NCBI RefSeq assembly: GCF_030272615.1
Contig: NC_081415.1
Coordinates: forward strand, 604,874,137-604,938,136
Direction of reading: 5' to 3'
DNA: 64,000 nucleotides
DNA from: Cryptomeria japonica
Lineage: Eukaryota > Streptophyta > Pinopsida > Cupressales > Cupressaceae
Of this stretch, positions 10,140-20,042 are shown piece after piece. A program made the position numbers and the translations under genes. Numbering within the stretch: the stretch's first letter is position 1; the number at the start of each line of letters is the position of its first letter. A model generated the notes under the pieces. It saw only the letters and a program-made list of their open reading frames with translations. It had not been told where the DNA came from and did not search any database.

Positions 10140-12070
10140 GTTTCTTTAGATCTCGCAACTGTCGTTATACCACAACATAAAAGTGCTTGATGGTTATCAC
10201 CTCCAACTTGGTGATAAACCACTAGCGGTGAACCATGGTCAACAATTAATGTAAGTAGTTTAGGCAAATAAAGATCCGCATGCATTTGGGGAGGCATCAA
10301 AGTTTTATAAACAATGCAATGGCACATGTATAGTCCAGGCCCAGACCAAAACCATCCTCTCTACATAGTCCAAGGAAGAAATTTAAGTTGCCAGTGCTAC
10401 CAAGTATTGACAAAGGCTTTTTCATGCTACACCAATGACCCATTAAGAGGTACAGAGTGTTGAAATATGCCATCGGCCATCGGGTTAGCATGTTTGGAGA
10501 GGTCCCGATGACCTAATGGAAAGGCCTAGACATGGTCCATTTATCCCACATTGGCCACGGGGAAGAGCATTTTAGTATTTAAAGGCAAAGCCCCATACAT
10601 ATTAAGTGTCAAGTAGCAGCTCAAAAGTGGTGGGCCCCCCACATGCATTTCAAAGTGCCCAAATTTTGTAGCGAAAAGGCAAAATAACCAGTGAGAAAGT
10701 TAGGTAGATCAATGGTGATCACAAAAGATCTAATGATTGTCACTATGTCACAACATAATTATTCTCACCAGATATCACCATGACCTGGCAACAAAGCACG
10801 TGTCAAAAAGGGGTGAGCAGTTCAGGATAAGGATTGAGCATGTTTGAGCTAATCGAATGACCATCACTATATCACCATGTGAAAGTGCTCGATTGTTAAT
10901 AGCCACAACTTGGCGACTGATGAGGTAGCAGACAAGTGATGAACACATGGTGACATTGTGGCACCAAAGAGAGCTTCTTAGGAGAGGCTAATGATCGAGA
11001 AAATCACTGAAATCCAATAGTAAATCCAAGGTAGATTAATAGTGGGGTGAAATTCTGGGGATAACCATGACTGTTGCTATACCACGGTTGTGAAGTGCCT
11101 AGATTTAATACCCTCGTGACAGGTGGCACCAAGGTGGACTCTAAGCAAATCATGAGATGCCACATAGTGAAATGCAGTTGATGAGGTGGAAGGTCCAGTG
11201 GTAACATGAGGAAGATAGGTGGCATGTCATCAAAATGAACATCGAGCAGACCTTGGCTTTGATGGACCTCTAAATAGACTCACCAAAGGCATTAGTTTCA
11301 TGGACATGAAAGGTGTCGATGAAACTAGGGTTTTGATAAGACATGAAAACAATTGGCCGAAGAGGAAGTTTGGCCAAAAGAATGATGTCAAACAAACCAA
11401 ACCAAGTGGTGGGTCTGATGGTGTTGACATAGCAGATGAGGCCGCGCTCAGATGGATCAGGTGGAAAACCAAAGGTTGATTCATGGCAGACCCGACAGAT
11501 AGGTGGTGCCCAGGTAGATCTCAGAATGAATCAGGGGGTGCCAAGTGGTGACATGCAACAAAGAGGGGAGTAGATTAGCTAAGGTAAAGTCCTAGTAGGT
11601 TAAGAAGATCTGACTATTAGGCAAGATGATCCAACGGTTGTCACCATGTCACAATGGGAATAGGATCACCAAATATTCCTTACGACTTGGCAACAAAGCA
11701 TGTGTGGAAAAGCAAAGCGAACAGGCATTAAGCATCGAATAGGTTGAGGGAAGATCTATGGCCATCGCTATATCACCATGTGAAAGTGTCCATTGGTTAT
11801 CACCTGCGACATAGTGACTGGTGAGGTGGTAGTTGAGGTGCCCATCTAGATGGATCCAAGGGCAAATCAAGAAGTGCCACATGTTGGGCCCGTTAGAAGA
11901 GAAAGTGATAGAGGGAGCCGCTCAGGCGAGGTAAAGGTCAGGCAATTCAAGACAGATCAATGGTGATCCGAGGGAGATCAATGGTTGTCACCAAGTCATA
12001 ACAAAAAGTTGCTTGATGGCTAATAGTCACAACTTGGTGACCAAGTGGTGGGGCCCGATGGAAAAGAAGA
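10140..12070. repeat. Degenerate tandem repeats inside Z (higher-order period about 900 bp)
   Basis: A core of the form GTTGTCACCATGTCACAAC, followed by AAAGTGCTTGATGGTTA and CACAACTTGGTGACTG, recurs in diverged form near 10148, 10735, 10858, 11068, 11635, 11760 and 11985. Spacings 10735-11635, 10858-11760, 10148-11068 and 11068-11985 are all 900-920 bases. This suggests a roughly 910-bp unit present about twice, itself built of several core copies. Read by eye; exact unit borders are not fixed. Confidence 0.6.
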
Positions 12071-13412
12071 GTAGTTCAGAAGAAACAAAGAGCTTCATTC
12101 TGGTGGTGAGTCTAGACGGTGTTGAGGTGGTAGGATAGGGACCTCAAAGCTAATTAGGGGGTGCCACGTGATGGTGATGCATGGCATAGATCTACACAAC
12201 AAGATTCAAAGGTTTAAAATATAATTTGAGACTGTGGTGAAAAGGCAGAAAATTAAATGACTGACCTGCAGAGGGATTGATGGCTAAGGATTGTTTTTTT
12301 GTCCAAATATAGATTTGTCATATATCATTGGAAAGCTCTCGATCTGAGGAATCTGATTCTACAGTCAAGTGTAGCCTATGAAAAGTATTTTTGGGGTAGT
12401 GACCTCAGGATCTCAGAAGTTATTTCTCAGTCAGGAAGATTAGATTTTCTATAGGCCAAGTTGTGTGAAATAGTTAATGCTGAAAGATAGGGTAGTTTCC
12501 ATTGTTAGAGAATGAAATCTGATTTTTTTGTCCCTTCCTTCTTATTTGAGAGTCTTCTCATTTTGTAGAGGTTCTAGATTTTTTTTGTGGGCAAAGGTTC
12601 CATAATCTTGGTTTCCATTCTTCTGAGTTTTTCCAAGTTTGTACAGTGTAATGTCTTCTTTCAAGTAATAGAGTATCTTCTTGTTGTAGATGTTTTCTAT
12701 TGCAAGTCACATATATGTAAGGCATATATAAATTTTATTGGATTGTCTTTAGGCCTTTTTTTATTTTCAATAAATCTAGTCTTCAAGGGAGTTTGGGTTT
12801 GTCCTCTCAAAGTGAGAGTGTAATGGTTGTTCTTAGGTACTCTTCAAGGAAGAGTTAAAATTCTATAAATAATCATTTTGGATTCAAGATAATGTCTGGA
12901 TATGTATGATCCTTTGTTTGAGTTTAGAATGTATTAATGACAGGTATTAATACAGGGATATCTTTCTTAATAAATTGGATTTGCAATAGAGGTTTTCATT
13001 TGTAGATTGATGTATGACTCCATGCCCTTGGATAAGGCACTGATCGTGCAGATTCTGGTGATTCTCAGAGAGTTTTAATAATCAAATATCCTTTTACTTT
13101 TATGTTTGTAGTTTTGGTTGTTCTACCTATCTTATGCTCTAATCTAGTTGAGATGTCAATGTAGATCTAGCCCATCTGCAGTAATCTCCTTGTTGTTGAG
13201 CCTTTTTGAGCTGATGCCATATATCTATACCTAGTTCTATTTTATGCATCAAAAGGGTGTCCCCCCCTAGGTCTAGTAGAACCTAAAGTGTAGGATGATC
13301 ATTAGGATCCTATGTTATGTTGTCCAGGCCCTGAAGCTTTTCATTGATTGAGATTGGCTATTTCATAGATAGTTTGAAGGTGAACTTGGGTTTCTCTTTT
13401 TTGAGAACAACA

Positions 13413-13529
13413 ACCAGTACATTAATTTGGGTTGCAAAGTTATAAATAAGTTCAAATATTTCATTAACCGATTAGATAGTGATTCAGTCCCCTCTCTCAA
13501 CATCTTTGGGACTATCATTACATCTAACA
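13413..13529 (+). repeat. 3' LTR of element B, right part
   Basis: Continues the B LTR after insertion Z (ACATTAATTTGGGTTGCAAA matches the 5' LTR near 3931) and ends CATCTAACA at 13529. The following ATTTC (13530-13534) is the right target duplication of B. Confidence 0.85.
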
Positions 13530-13534
13530 ATTTC

Positions 13535-13983
13535 TATGATTGTGAATAGGAATTTTGGTTTACATTTTACCATGTACTCTCCTTCAAATAAGTCTCCATT
13601 GCTTCAGCTAGTAATTGGCTATAGATCTTCTCTTTATCAATCATATGGATCATCTCCCCAATCATATAGTTCTTTTCCCCATTTGACAACAATGCCAAAG
13701 TGAAAGTAAAACATGCAATGCCAAACTTCAGTGTTCAGCATCATCAACGTGCAACTTGATGCTCCCCCTATGGAATAAGTGCACTCTACACCAATCCTGC
13801 TTCAAGATTTTCCAATTTTCTCTGGGACTGATGTACTCCATATCATGCTCAATTGACCTCATGTAGAGGTACAACCCCTAGCTAGCCTCTAAGATACTCA
13901 AAAGTAGTCTTAGGTAGAGGTTTTGCAAAGATGTCTACTAGTTGCTCCTTGGTAGATACATGCTCCAATAATACATCTTTACT
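13535..13983 (-). other. 3' untranslated part of element F, beside the B insertion
   Basis: Non-coding on the minus strand. It holds decayed PPT-like C-rich blocks (GCTCCCCC near 13761 and a CCCCATTTGACAACAATGCC block near 13677-13696), as in the 3' regions of the other copia elements here. It is the continuation of 3156-3206 across element B. Confidence 0.6.
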
Positions 13984-14520
13984 CTACACTTTTTCTCTCA
14001 AGAAATGATATTTCAGCTCAATATGCTTGGTTCTAGCATGTAAAATAGGGTTCTTTGAAATATTAATTGCACTGGTGTTATGACATAAAATCCTTATTAG
14101 ATCTATAATCTTCATCTTGAATCCTTCTAGAATTTGTTTCATCCAGATTGCCTGGATACAATTCATATATGCTACAACATATTCAGCTTCAGCAGTGGAC
14201 TGTGATATACATCTCTGCTTCTTGGTGCTCCATGAAAAAAGTCTTCCTCCAAGAAAGAATGCACCACTGGTTGTGCTCTTCCTATCATCAACATTACTTG
14301 CCCAGTCTGCATCTATATAAACCTTCAAATCAAAGTTACCTACATATGGATACCATAATCCATAGTCAAAAGGACCTTTCAAATATCTGAATATCATCTT
14401 GGTTGCTATTAAATGTGTCTCCTTTAGATTCTTCTGAAATCTAGCAACTAAATCAACTACATGAGCAATATCTAGTCTCTTGTGAACAACATAATGCAAT
14501 TTCCCTATCATTGACCTATA
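13984..14520 (-). pseudogene. RNase H domain of element F
   Basis: Minus-strand reading frame of 175 codons matching the copia RNase H: DADWASNVDDRKSTTSGAFF, then an SQSTAEAEYV block and an HNTSAINISKNPILHARTKHIE block. The acidic residues expected for catalysis (DAD, AEAE, then the HN position of the usual DN) are largely present. It continues from the RT block at 14545-15396 after an in-frame stop. RNase H removes the RNA template and leaves the PPT primer. Because integrase and gag of F are broken, the element as a whole is dead. Confidence 0.9.
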
Positions 14521-14544
14521 CTCCTTTTCATCAACACATGTGGC

Positions 14545-15396
14545 TTAATCCTCCTTAGACAAATTACAACCTGTAACCATTGGTGTTCCAACTGGTTTAT
14601 AGTCACTGATTCCAAATGCCTTTAACACCTCTTTCACATATTTAGATTGTGTGATAAAAATACCACTCTTCATCTGCTGAATTTGCAAACCTATGAAGAA
14701 TTTTATATCTCCCACTAGAGACATTTCAAATTCATTTTTCATTTCATTTGCAAATTCATTGCTCATGTCATCATTGCCTTCAAATATGATATCATCCACA
14801 AACACTTCACTAACTAGTATCTTATCTACTTCAGATTTGAGATATATGTTGTTGTCTTCACTGATTCTCTGAAAACCTATCTTCATTAGGTGTGAATGTA
14901 TCCTTTCATACCATGCTCTCGATGCTTGCTTCAAACCATATAGTTCCTTGTGCAATTTACATACCATATCTTTTTCATCATTCAAAGCATAACCATCTAG
15001 TTGCTCAATGTATACTTCTTCCAGTATTCCATTTAGAAATGTAGACTTCACATCCATATGATATACTTTGAATCCCTTATATTATGCAAAAGCAATTAAA
15101 GTCCTAACACCTTCCAATATATAAATTGGTGCAAAATTCTCACCATAGTCTTCTCCTTCTTCCTATGCATAACCTTTGCATACCAATCTAGCTTTGTTTT
15201 TTACTACTACTCCATCTTCATTTAGTTTGTTCTTGAATACCCATTTAGTACCCATCACATTTTTATTCACTGGTCTGGGTACTAGGGTCCATGTGTTATT
15301 CTTCTCAATTTTATCAAGCTCCTCCTCCATATCTTTGATCCAGTGATCATCTCCAAATTCTTCCTTACTAGTTCTAGGCTCAATAGTGGAGATCAT
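14545..15396 (-). pseudogene. Reverse transcriptase of element F
   Basis: Two minus-strand blocks. 15163-15396 carries the RT N-terminus ([36 protein letters not shown]). 14545-15057 carries the palm with DVKSTFLNG, YGLKQASRAWYER, the catalytic FVDD box (VFVDDIIFEG) and FFIGLQIQQ. Stops between 15058 and 15162 separate the blocks. Of the four copia RTs here this is the only one that keeps the full FVDD motif. This RVT_2 family copies the element RNA into cDNA in virus-like particles. Order and strand match F. Confidence 0.9.
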
Positions 15397-15884
15397 GCAA
15401 GAATTCTCTCTAATTCTTCTTCAGGTTAACACTCCAACATCCTTATCTCCAATAATATGGTTAGGATTATGATTGAGTCTCACATACCTCATAATAATAT
15501 GATCATTATCTTTAGGTTCTTCTTCTTCATTATCATCATCTTCTGAATCTACCTGTTCTAGTTGAACTAGTACAACAATATTATCTTTACCAGGTCTAGG
15601 TTTCACTAGTTTTGGTTCCAAAAATAGAATGCAAGGATCTTCTTCCTTTTTCCCCACAGTGGTTTCCCCAAAGACTTTAGAATACTCATCGACTTGAACA
15701 TCATCACTTTCAATGATTCTCTGTGTTTGGTTATTGTAACATTTGTAGGCTTTACTCTTGGTGGAGTAACCAAGAAATATGCCTTCATCATTTTTAGCTG
15801 AAACTTGCTAATATAGTCACCTCTCTTAATAAAACATTTACTGCCAAAAATCTTAAAATAACTAACATTAGGTGATCTACCATA
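15397..15884 (-). pseudogene. Integrase C-terminal/linker region of element F
   Basis: Acidic, low-complexity linker between integrase and RT, typical of copia pol. It is read in two overlapping frames (15421-15657 with a DSEDDDNEEEEP stretch, and 15606-15791), so at least one frameshift is present. No catalytic motif is expected here. Confidence 0.7.
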
Positions 15885-16368
15885 TTAGTATTCATAAGGA
15901 GTTTTATCCTTACCTCTCTTTACCAGTATCCAGTTCATAGTGTAGATAGTTGTGCTAACAGCTTCTCCCCAGAATGTTTTTGCAGTGCCTCCTTGTATCA
16001 ACATCATTCTAGTAGCATCAACAACTGATTGATTATTCCTCTCTGCAATACCATTATGTTGTTGTGTCTTCAGTGTAGAAAGTTGCCTTTTGATACCATT
16101 TTCATCACAATATCTAGTGAATTCCTCTGAAGTAAATTCACCACCTTGATCAATCCTCAGACACTTTATCTTCTTGCCGCTTTCCTTTTTAGCTAAGGCC
16201 CTGAATGCCTTGAAATTACTAAAACATTTTTTTTTATCCTTCAAGAATGTGACCCACATCATTCTTGAGCAATCATCAGTGAAGATCATAAAATATCTAT
16301 CACCTTAAATACTTTTAGTCCTTATGGGTCCACAAAGATCTGTATGAACTAGATCTAATAATTATTCT
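15885..16368 (-). pseudogene. Integrase core of element F, right of the 784-bp insertion
   Basis: Minus-strand integrase core: FTDDCSRMMWVTF with the first catalytic Asp region, CLRIDQGGEFTSEEF with the second Asp, and QQHNGIAERNNQ with the expected Glu. The upstream part (LLDLVHTDLCG) is cut at 16368 by a foreign insertion and resumes at 17153. A stop replaces a residue just before LLDLVHTD. Integrase joins cDNA to target DNA; this copy is split and dead. Confidence 0.88.
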
Positions 16369-17152
16369 TTTGAGCTCTAAATAGGGAAGGGATACAATGA
16401 ACACCATTTTGAATTTCACTCGAAATTGCACGTTGGAGTCTTTCATTTTTCAGAAGTGGGTTATTGAAAATATTACCAGCATATAGAGTAAATAGAGAGA
16501 CCTGGAGTATAAGATTCACAATTTGATCAAGGAAACTAATTTGAGGAAAAAGAATACTAAGGTGGAAGATGTGATTAGAATTTTCAAAGATAATATCAAG
16601 GCTGATAATGAAATTATCATCAATCGAGTTGTTAAAACTGAGAAGGCGTTGAGGAATTTTATGAATCACAGTCTTGAGGTCTTGAGGATCTTGTCTCAAA
16701 ACATGAATGCCTTGGTGGATTACTTGGAGAGGAAACAATAGAATAAGGATATGGTAATCGTTGATGATATGCTGACCTCCAGCTCTACTCCACAAATCTC
16801 TAGGTGAAGAACTAGGCAGACGACCAATGATTTGGAGACAAAGATGAAAGACATTCAGCTGAAGCAGGAGAACAAAGATCTGAGAGAAGCCTCTATGGCC
16901 ATGATGTTGTTGGTTAAGAATGCAAAGGATTCAATTAAAATTTTTATTTGATATGTAATGCTATTTTTTGGCTGCCAGTTTCTCGCTTGCTCTGTGCTAT
17001 CCTTTTCTCCTAGCTGCTGGTTTTATTGCTGGATTTTTTACAGCTTTTATATCTAGGTCTTGTTTTCTCTAGTTTCTTTCATGCTTATCCTTCATATTGT
17101 AAGTGGGTTTTGGGTCCCTTAAAACCTGATTTTCCTTATTCAATAACAAATG
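16369..17152 (+). mobile_element. 784-bp insertion in F integrase; plus-strand ORF remnant, perhaps a truncated LINE or retroposed transcript
   Basis: The F integrase reading breaks at TTCT (16365-16368) and resumes with TTCT (17153-17156), so the four bases look like a target duplication. The insert has plus-strand coding-like sequence: KVEDVIRIFKDNIKADNEI (near 16560) through DYLERKQ (16741), and after a stop an ETKMKDIQLKQENKDLREAS block. It is rich in charged residues and probably coiled coil. The right end (GGGTTTTGGGTCCCTTAAAA and CAATAACAAATG) resembles a transcript 3' end, without a poly(A) tail. I do not recognise the protein. Confidence 0.55.
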
Positions 17153-17735
17153 TTCTGCTGAAAAAGATTTTCTCTTAGAAGTTGAGGATGTCATCTTTCC
17201 CAACTAACATTCCTTACATAGAGCATTCACCGATTTTTCCAACTGAGGAAAACCTCTCACTAACTTGGACTTACTCACTTTGACAATGATATCAAAATTT
17301 ATATGGCAAAATCTCCCATGCCAAAGGCAACTATCATCTATTTTAGCAATTAAATAGTTATTGACTTTAGAATTCATGTGAAATGGGTTACCTTTTGTCT
17401 GCTTGTTGGTTGCAATTAATTCACCTTTTCTCCCATAGATTTTGCACATTCCATTCTTGAATTCCAATGGATAACTTTTGTCATTGAGTTGAGCAACCCT
17501 TAAAAGATTGTGCTTTAATTCTTCAACCCAATAGACATCATCTACACTGCTCTTTCCATTAAGAGAAATAATTCCCTTTCCTTTTACCATGCAGTGTGAG
17601 TCATTTCCAAATCTCACAACTCCTCCATCAAATTCCTTAAAATTAAGAAATTTACTCTAGTCACTGGTCATGTGGTGTGAACAAGCACTATCTATGATCC
17701 AATCATCAAAATTATCCATGTGAGAATCTAATGCT
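17153..17735 (-). pseudogene. Protease, GAG-pre-integrase and integrase N-terminus of element F
   Basis: 17204-17617 is an open minus-strand frame with FGNDSHCMVKGKG, VYWVEELKHNLLRVAQL, LWHGRFCHINFD and ALCKEC, that is the GAG-pre-integrase domain with HH-CC zinc ligands. Just upstream, near 17640-17720, an IIDSACSHHMT block marks the retropepsin active site, with Ala where DSG/DTG is usual, followed by a stop. Toward 17153 it reads KMTSSTSKRK-like sequence that should run straight on into the core at 16368. Confidence 0.85.
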
Positions 17736-18660
17736 TCCTAATTGGATGTTTCCTCTTTAATGGCAACAAAGATAATGTCTTCATTAGCATCTCCCTCAGA
17801 TTTCACATCAGTGATACCACCATCAACTGCAATGAGATAATCTCTTTTGTGTTTTTCTTTTGTACTTCTTGAACTTCTCATGCTTATGCTCATTATCACC
17901 ATTAGGACAGTTAGCTGCAATGTGTCCAATCTTGTTACATGCAAAACATTTCAAAGGTAATTTATGTCTGTACTTACTGGTACCTCTAGGAAACTGCTTG
18001 GCCAACAATGCTTCAAGCTCAACCAAACTGTCTTTATCATCAACTTCTCTGTTGGATCTAGATTCATAATTGTGACTAACATCTCTACTTTTCCTCATAG
18101 GAGGGTTAGAAACTGAAGCTCTAAATGTAGATTCATATTTTTTAACACTACCATCATAACCATTTAATTCAAATGTAGTAAGCTTACCAATGATAGAGTC
18201 AAGAGTTACCTTAGTTTTGTCAATAGATTTTAGCTCCTAAATGGCTGCAACTCGGATAGCGTAGACCGGTAAAATGGTTCTCAAAACCTTGCTAACCACT
18301 ATGGCATCTTCCAATTTACCACCAACACTCTTTATCTCACCAACTATCTCTTTGATCCTCTGACCATACTGTTGTATATTCTCACCTTCAACCATCTGCA
18401 TGTCATCAAATTTTCCTCTCAGACTCTCTTCTTTGGAAATTTTCACATGCTTATCACCACTATAGATCTCTTCAAGTTTCTTCCACACCTCAAAAGCAAT
18501 CTCCAAACCATGGACATAAACATACTCTACATCAGAAAAAGAACTGACAATGGCCTCCAATGCTTGATTATTTTCTTGTTGCTCTTTCTTCTGATCATCA
18601 AAACCTAAGTGGAGTAAAGAAGCTTATTTTCTTGTTGCTCTTTCTTCTGATCATCAAAAA
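17736..18660 (-). pseudogene. gag of element F (5' truncated)
   Basis: 18237-18560 matches the copia Gag (UBN2-type) core: VWKKLEEIYSGD, ESLRGKFDDMQMVEGE, and IVVSKVLRTILPVYAIRVAAI. 17823-18098 carries the CCHC knuckle CFACNKIGHIAANC. Frameshifts and stops separate them. The N-terminus is missing: homology to the D gag ends near 18660, where unrelated sequence begins. A 56-bp tandem duplication (18570-18625, repeated from 18626) lies at this edge and shifts the frame. Confidence 0.85.
18570..18660. repeat. 56-bp tandem duplication at the broken 5' edge of F gag
   Basis: ATTTTCTTGTTGCTCTTTC starts at 18570 and again at 18626. The second copy covers 35 bases. The 56-bp step is not a multiple of three. 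Confidence 0.9.
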
Positions 18661-19057
18661 CATTAGGCACCTCCAATTTGCCAAGATTTAGTGTCTAGGG
18701 GTTGCATACTAGGATGGCCTCGTCTATGTTACCATTAAATAATTAAAAAATGTCCCAACCCCTTTCTTTCATGAAGGCATCCCTACACCCTCCCTCTCTA
18801 TTAGTGAAAATAGTTCTAAAATGATCCTGCTTTGTGGATCCCTCAAACAATTCTAGCAGGTCTTGGTATAGGCTCCTGACTTGTTTGGTTTGCCTTCATG
18901 CACTTTCTTCCAATTTTTTCTCAACCTCATGTTGTAGTTCTTTAGTGGTCATAGAAGGAGCAAGAGGAGTAGGGGGTTGTGCTCATGGTTGCTATGCCTG
19001 AGCTAACAATTCTCCTTTGGATTTCTTCTTCGAGAGCCTTGCAGGCTTGGGGGGCAT
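18661..19057 (-). pseudogene. Decayed ORF of unknown origin joined to F gag
   Basis: Read from an ATG at 19055-19057 on the minus strand: MPPKPARLSKKKSKGELLAQ, then KELQHEVEKKLEE, SLYQDLLELFEGSTKQ, TNREGGCRDAFMKERGWDIF and FNGNIDEAILVCNP. About five in-frame stops are present and no net frameshift, then the frame runs on into the duplicated piece of F gag. It looks like a real but decayed protein start (basic N-terminus, then amphipathic helix). I do not recognise it. It may be the 5' end of another element or a captured gene piece. Confidence 0.4.
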
Positions 19058-19684
19058 TTATTTAACTTGAGCAACCTCTTGTGGAGTTTGCATGTAAGGG
19101 GGTTATCCCACAATAATGGTTCCCACTTTTTCCAACGAAGAAAATTGGTAGAGGTGGGGAAAAAAATTTGTGGGGTTTTCGAATGAATTGGGGGTGTTCG
19201 AGCAAACCCCCCTGTAGAGTTTGATCGAACCCACCATCGAACATAGGTTCGATCAAACCCCAAGTGGGTTTGGGGGTTAGATCGAACCCATTTAAATATT
19301 TATACTAAAATTTTAAAACTTAGAAAAACGTTTGAAATTTGTTAGAAAAACATTAGAAAAATTAAAACTTAGAAAAATATTACAAAACTTAATTTAATGT
19401 TTTGATTTAACATCAATTTGTTTATTAAATAAATAACTATATATGTATTTTTTTCAACTATTTAAAAAAATGTTATGAAAATCTTAGAAAACTAAGGTAC
19501 TAAATTAAAACTTTGAAAAATATTAAGAAATACATTAGCAAAATTAAAAATTAGAAAAATGTTACAAAACTAAATATAATAAATTAAAACATTAGAAAAA
19601 TTAAATAATGAATTTAAATTTAGAAAAACATTATAAAACTTAGATAATAAATTTAAACAAATTAGACAAAGTAAAACCTCTATG
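19058..19684. other. Non-coding, AT-rich stretch with a GATCGAAC inverted repeat
   Basis: 19200-19290 holds GTTTGATCGAACCC and GGTTCGATCAAACCCC, complementary and so able to pair. From about 19300 to 19680 the sequence is simple and A-rich, with many diverged repeats of the form TTAGAAAAATTAAAACT. No ORF, TSD or LTR end is visible. Confidence 0.6.
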
Positions 19685-20042
19685 ACCCCTTTTCACATCC
19701 TATTACACACACAACATGACCCCTTAGGTCCCCTTAAGACCACATATGCCCCTGATGACACTATATGTCCCCTTAGGACCATAGATGATCACATAGTGGA
19801 CCCTAAGAGGTCATATGTGGTCCTAATGGGTCACACATGTGTTCTAACACATGTGTGACCCCTTAGGACTGCATATGACCCCTTATAAAATCCTAGTGTG
19901 TACGACATACCCCTTAGTGCATCACATAGTTTCCTAAGGGGTCACGCATGTGTTAACAAATGCGTGATCCCTTAGGACCACATATGACCATTTATAACAT
20001 CCTAGTGTGTATGACGTACCACTTAGGATCACATAGTGTCCT
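19685..20042. repeat. Palindromic repeat array, left part
   Basis: Diverged units of the words GACCCCTTAGGACCACATATG, ATAACATCCTAGTGT and ACACATGTGT in both orientations. The clearest palindrome is 19820-19869: two 24-base arms matching at 23 of 24 around a CT centre. Another is 19932-19977 (21 of 23). The array continues in 21419-21426 and 36141-36720 once the LTR insertions are removed. It is not a known family to me. Confidence 0.75.

Larger units (their letters stand above)
9696..13412. mobile_element. Insertion Z: 3.7-kb TGTTG...CAACA element, probably a long solo LTR
   Basis: Comparison with the B 5' LTR shows that 9696-13412 is foreign: LTR sequence stops after ACCGA (9691-9695) and resumes with ACCAGTACATTAA at 13413. 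The insert starts TGTTGGGACC and ends GAGAACAACA. The flanking five bases ACCGA/ACCAG would be a decayed duplication (three of five match). It has no long ORF, no PBS and no PPT that I can find, and no internal direct copy of its start. The TG...CA ends and non-coding content fit a solo LTR of an unrelated long-LTR (perhaps Ty3/gypsy) family, but an unclassified element cannot be excluded. Confidence 0.55.
3207..13529 (+). mobile_element. Element B: non-autonomous copia-like LTR retrotransposon (family N), carrying insertion Z
   Basis: Two LTRs (3207-4043 and 9035-9695 plus 13413-13529), PBS, gag-like ORF, ORF2 and PPT are all on the plus strand. The target duplication is ATTTT (3202-3206) and ATTTC (13530-13534). 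It lies between the PPT and the RNase H region of element F. No protease, integrase, RT or RNase H motif is seen between gag and the 3' LTR, so it cannot move without help. A 3.7-kb insertion splits the 3' LTR. Related copies are A (22249-28880) and C (41766-45641). Confidence 0.9.

Noticed and set aside
11219-11479. 86-codon plus ORF in Z with antisense partner
   Set aside because: Lies in the degenerate repeat, open on both strands, no motif.
9696-13412. Z as a DNA transposon with terminal inverted repeats
   Set aside because: Only TGTTG/CAACA is inverted at the ends, which is the usual LTR terminal dinucleotide context, not a TIR.
19062-19263. Two overlapping minus ORFs upstream of the MPPKPAR start
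   Set aside because: Overlap in different frames, no motif; likely leader sequence of the decayed ORF.
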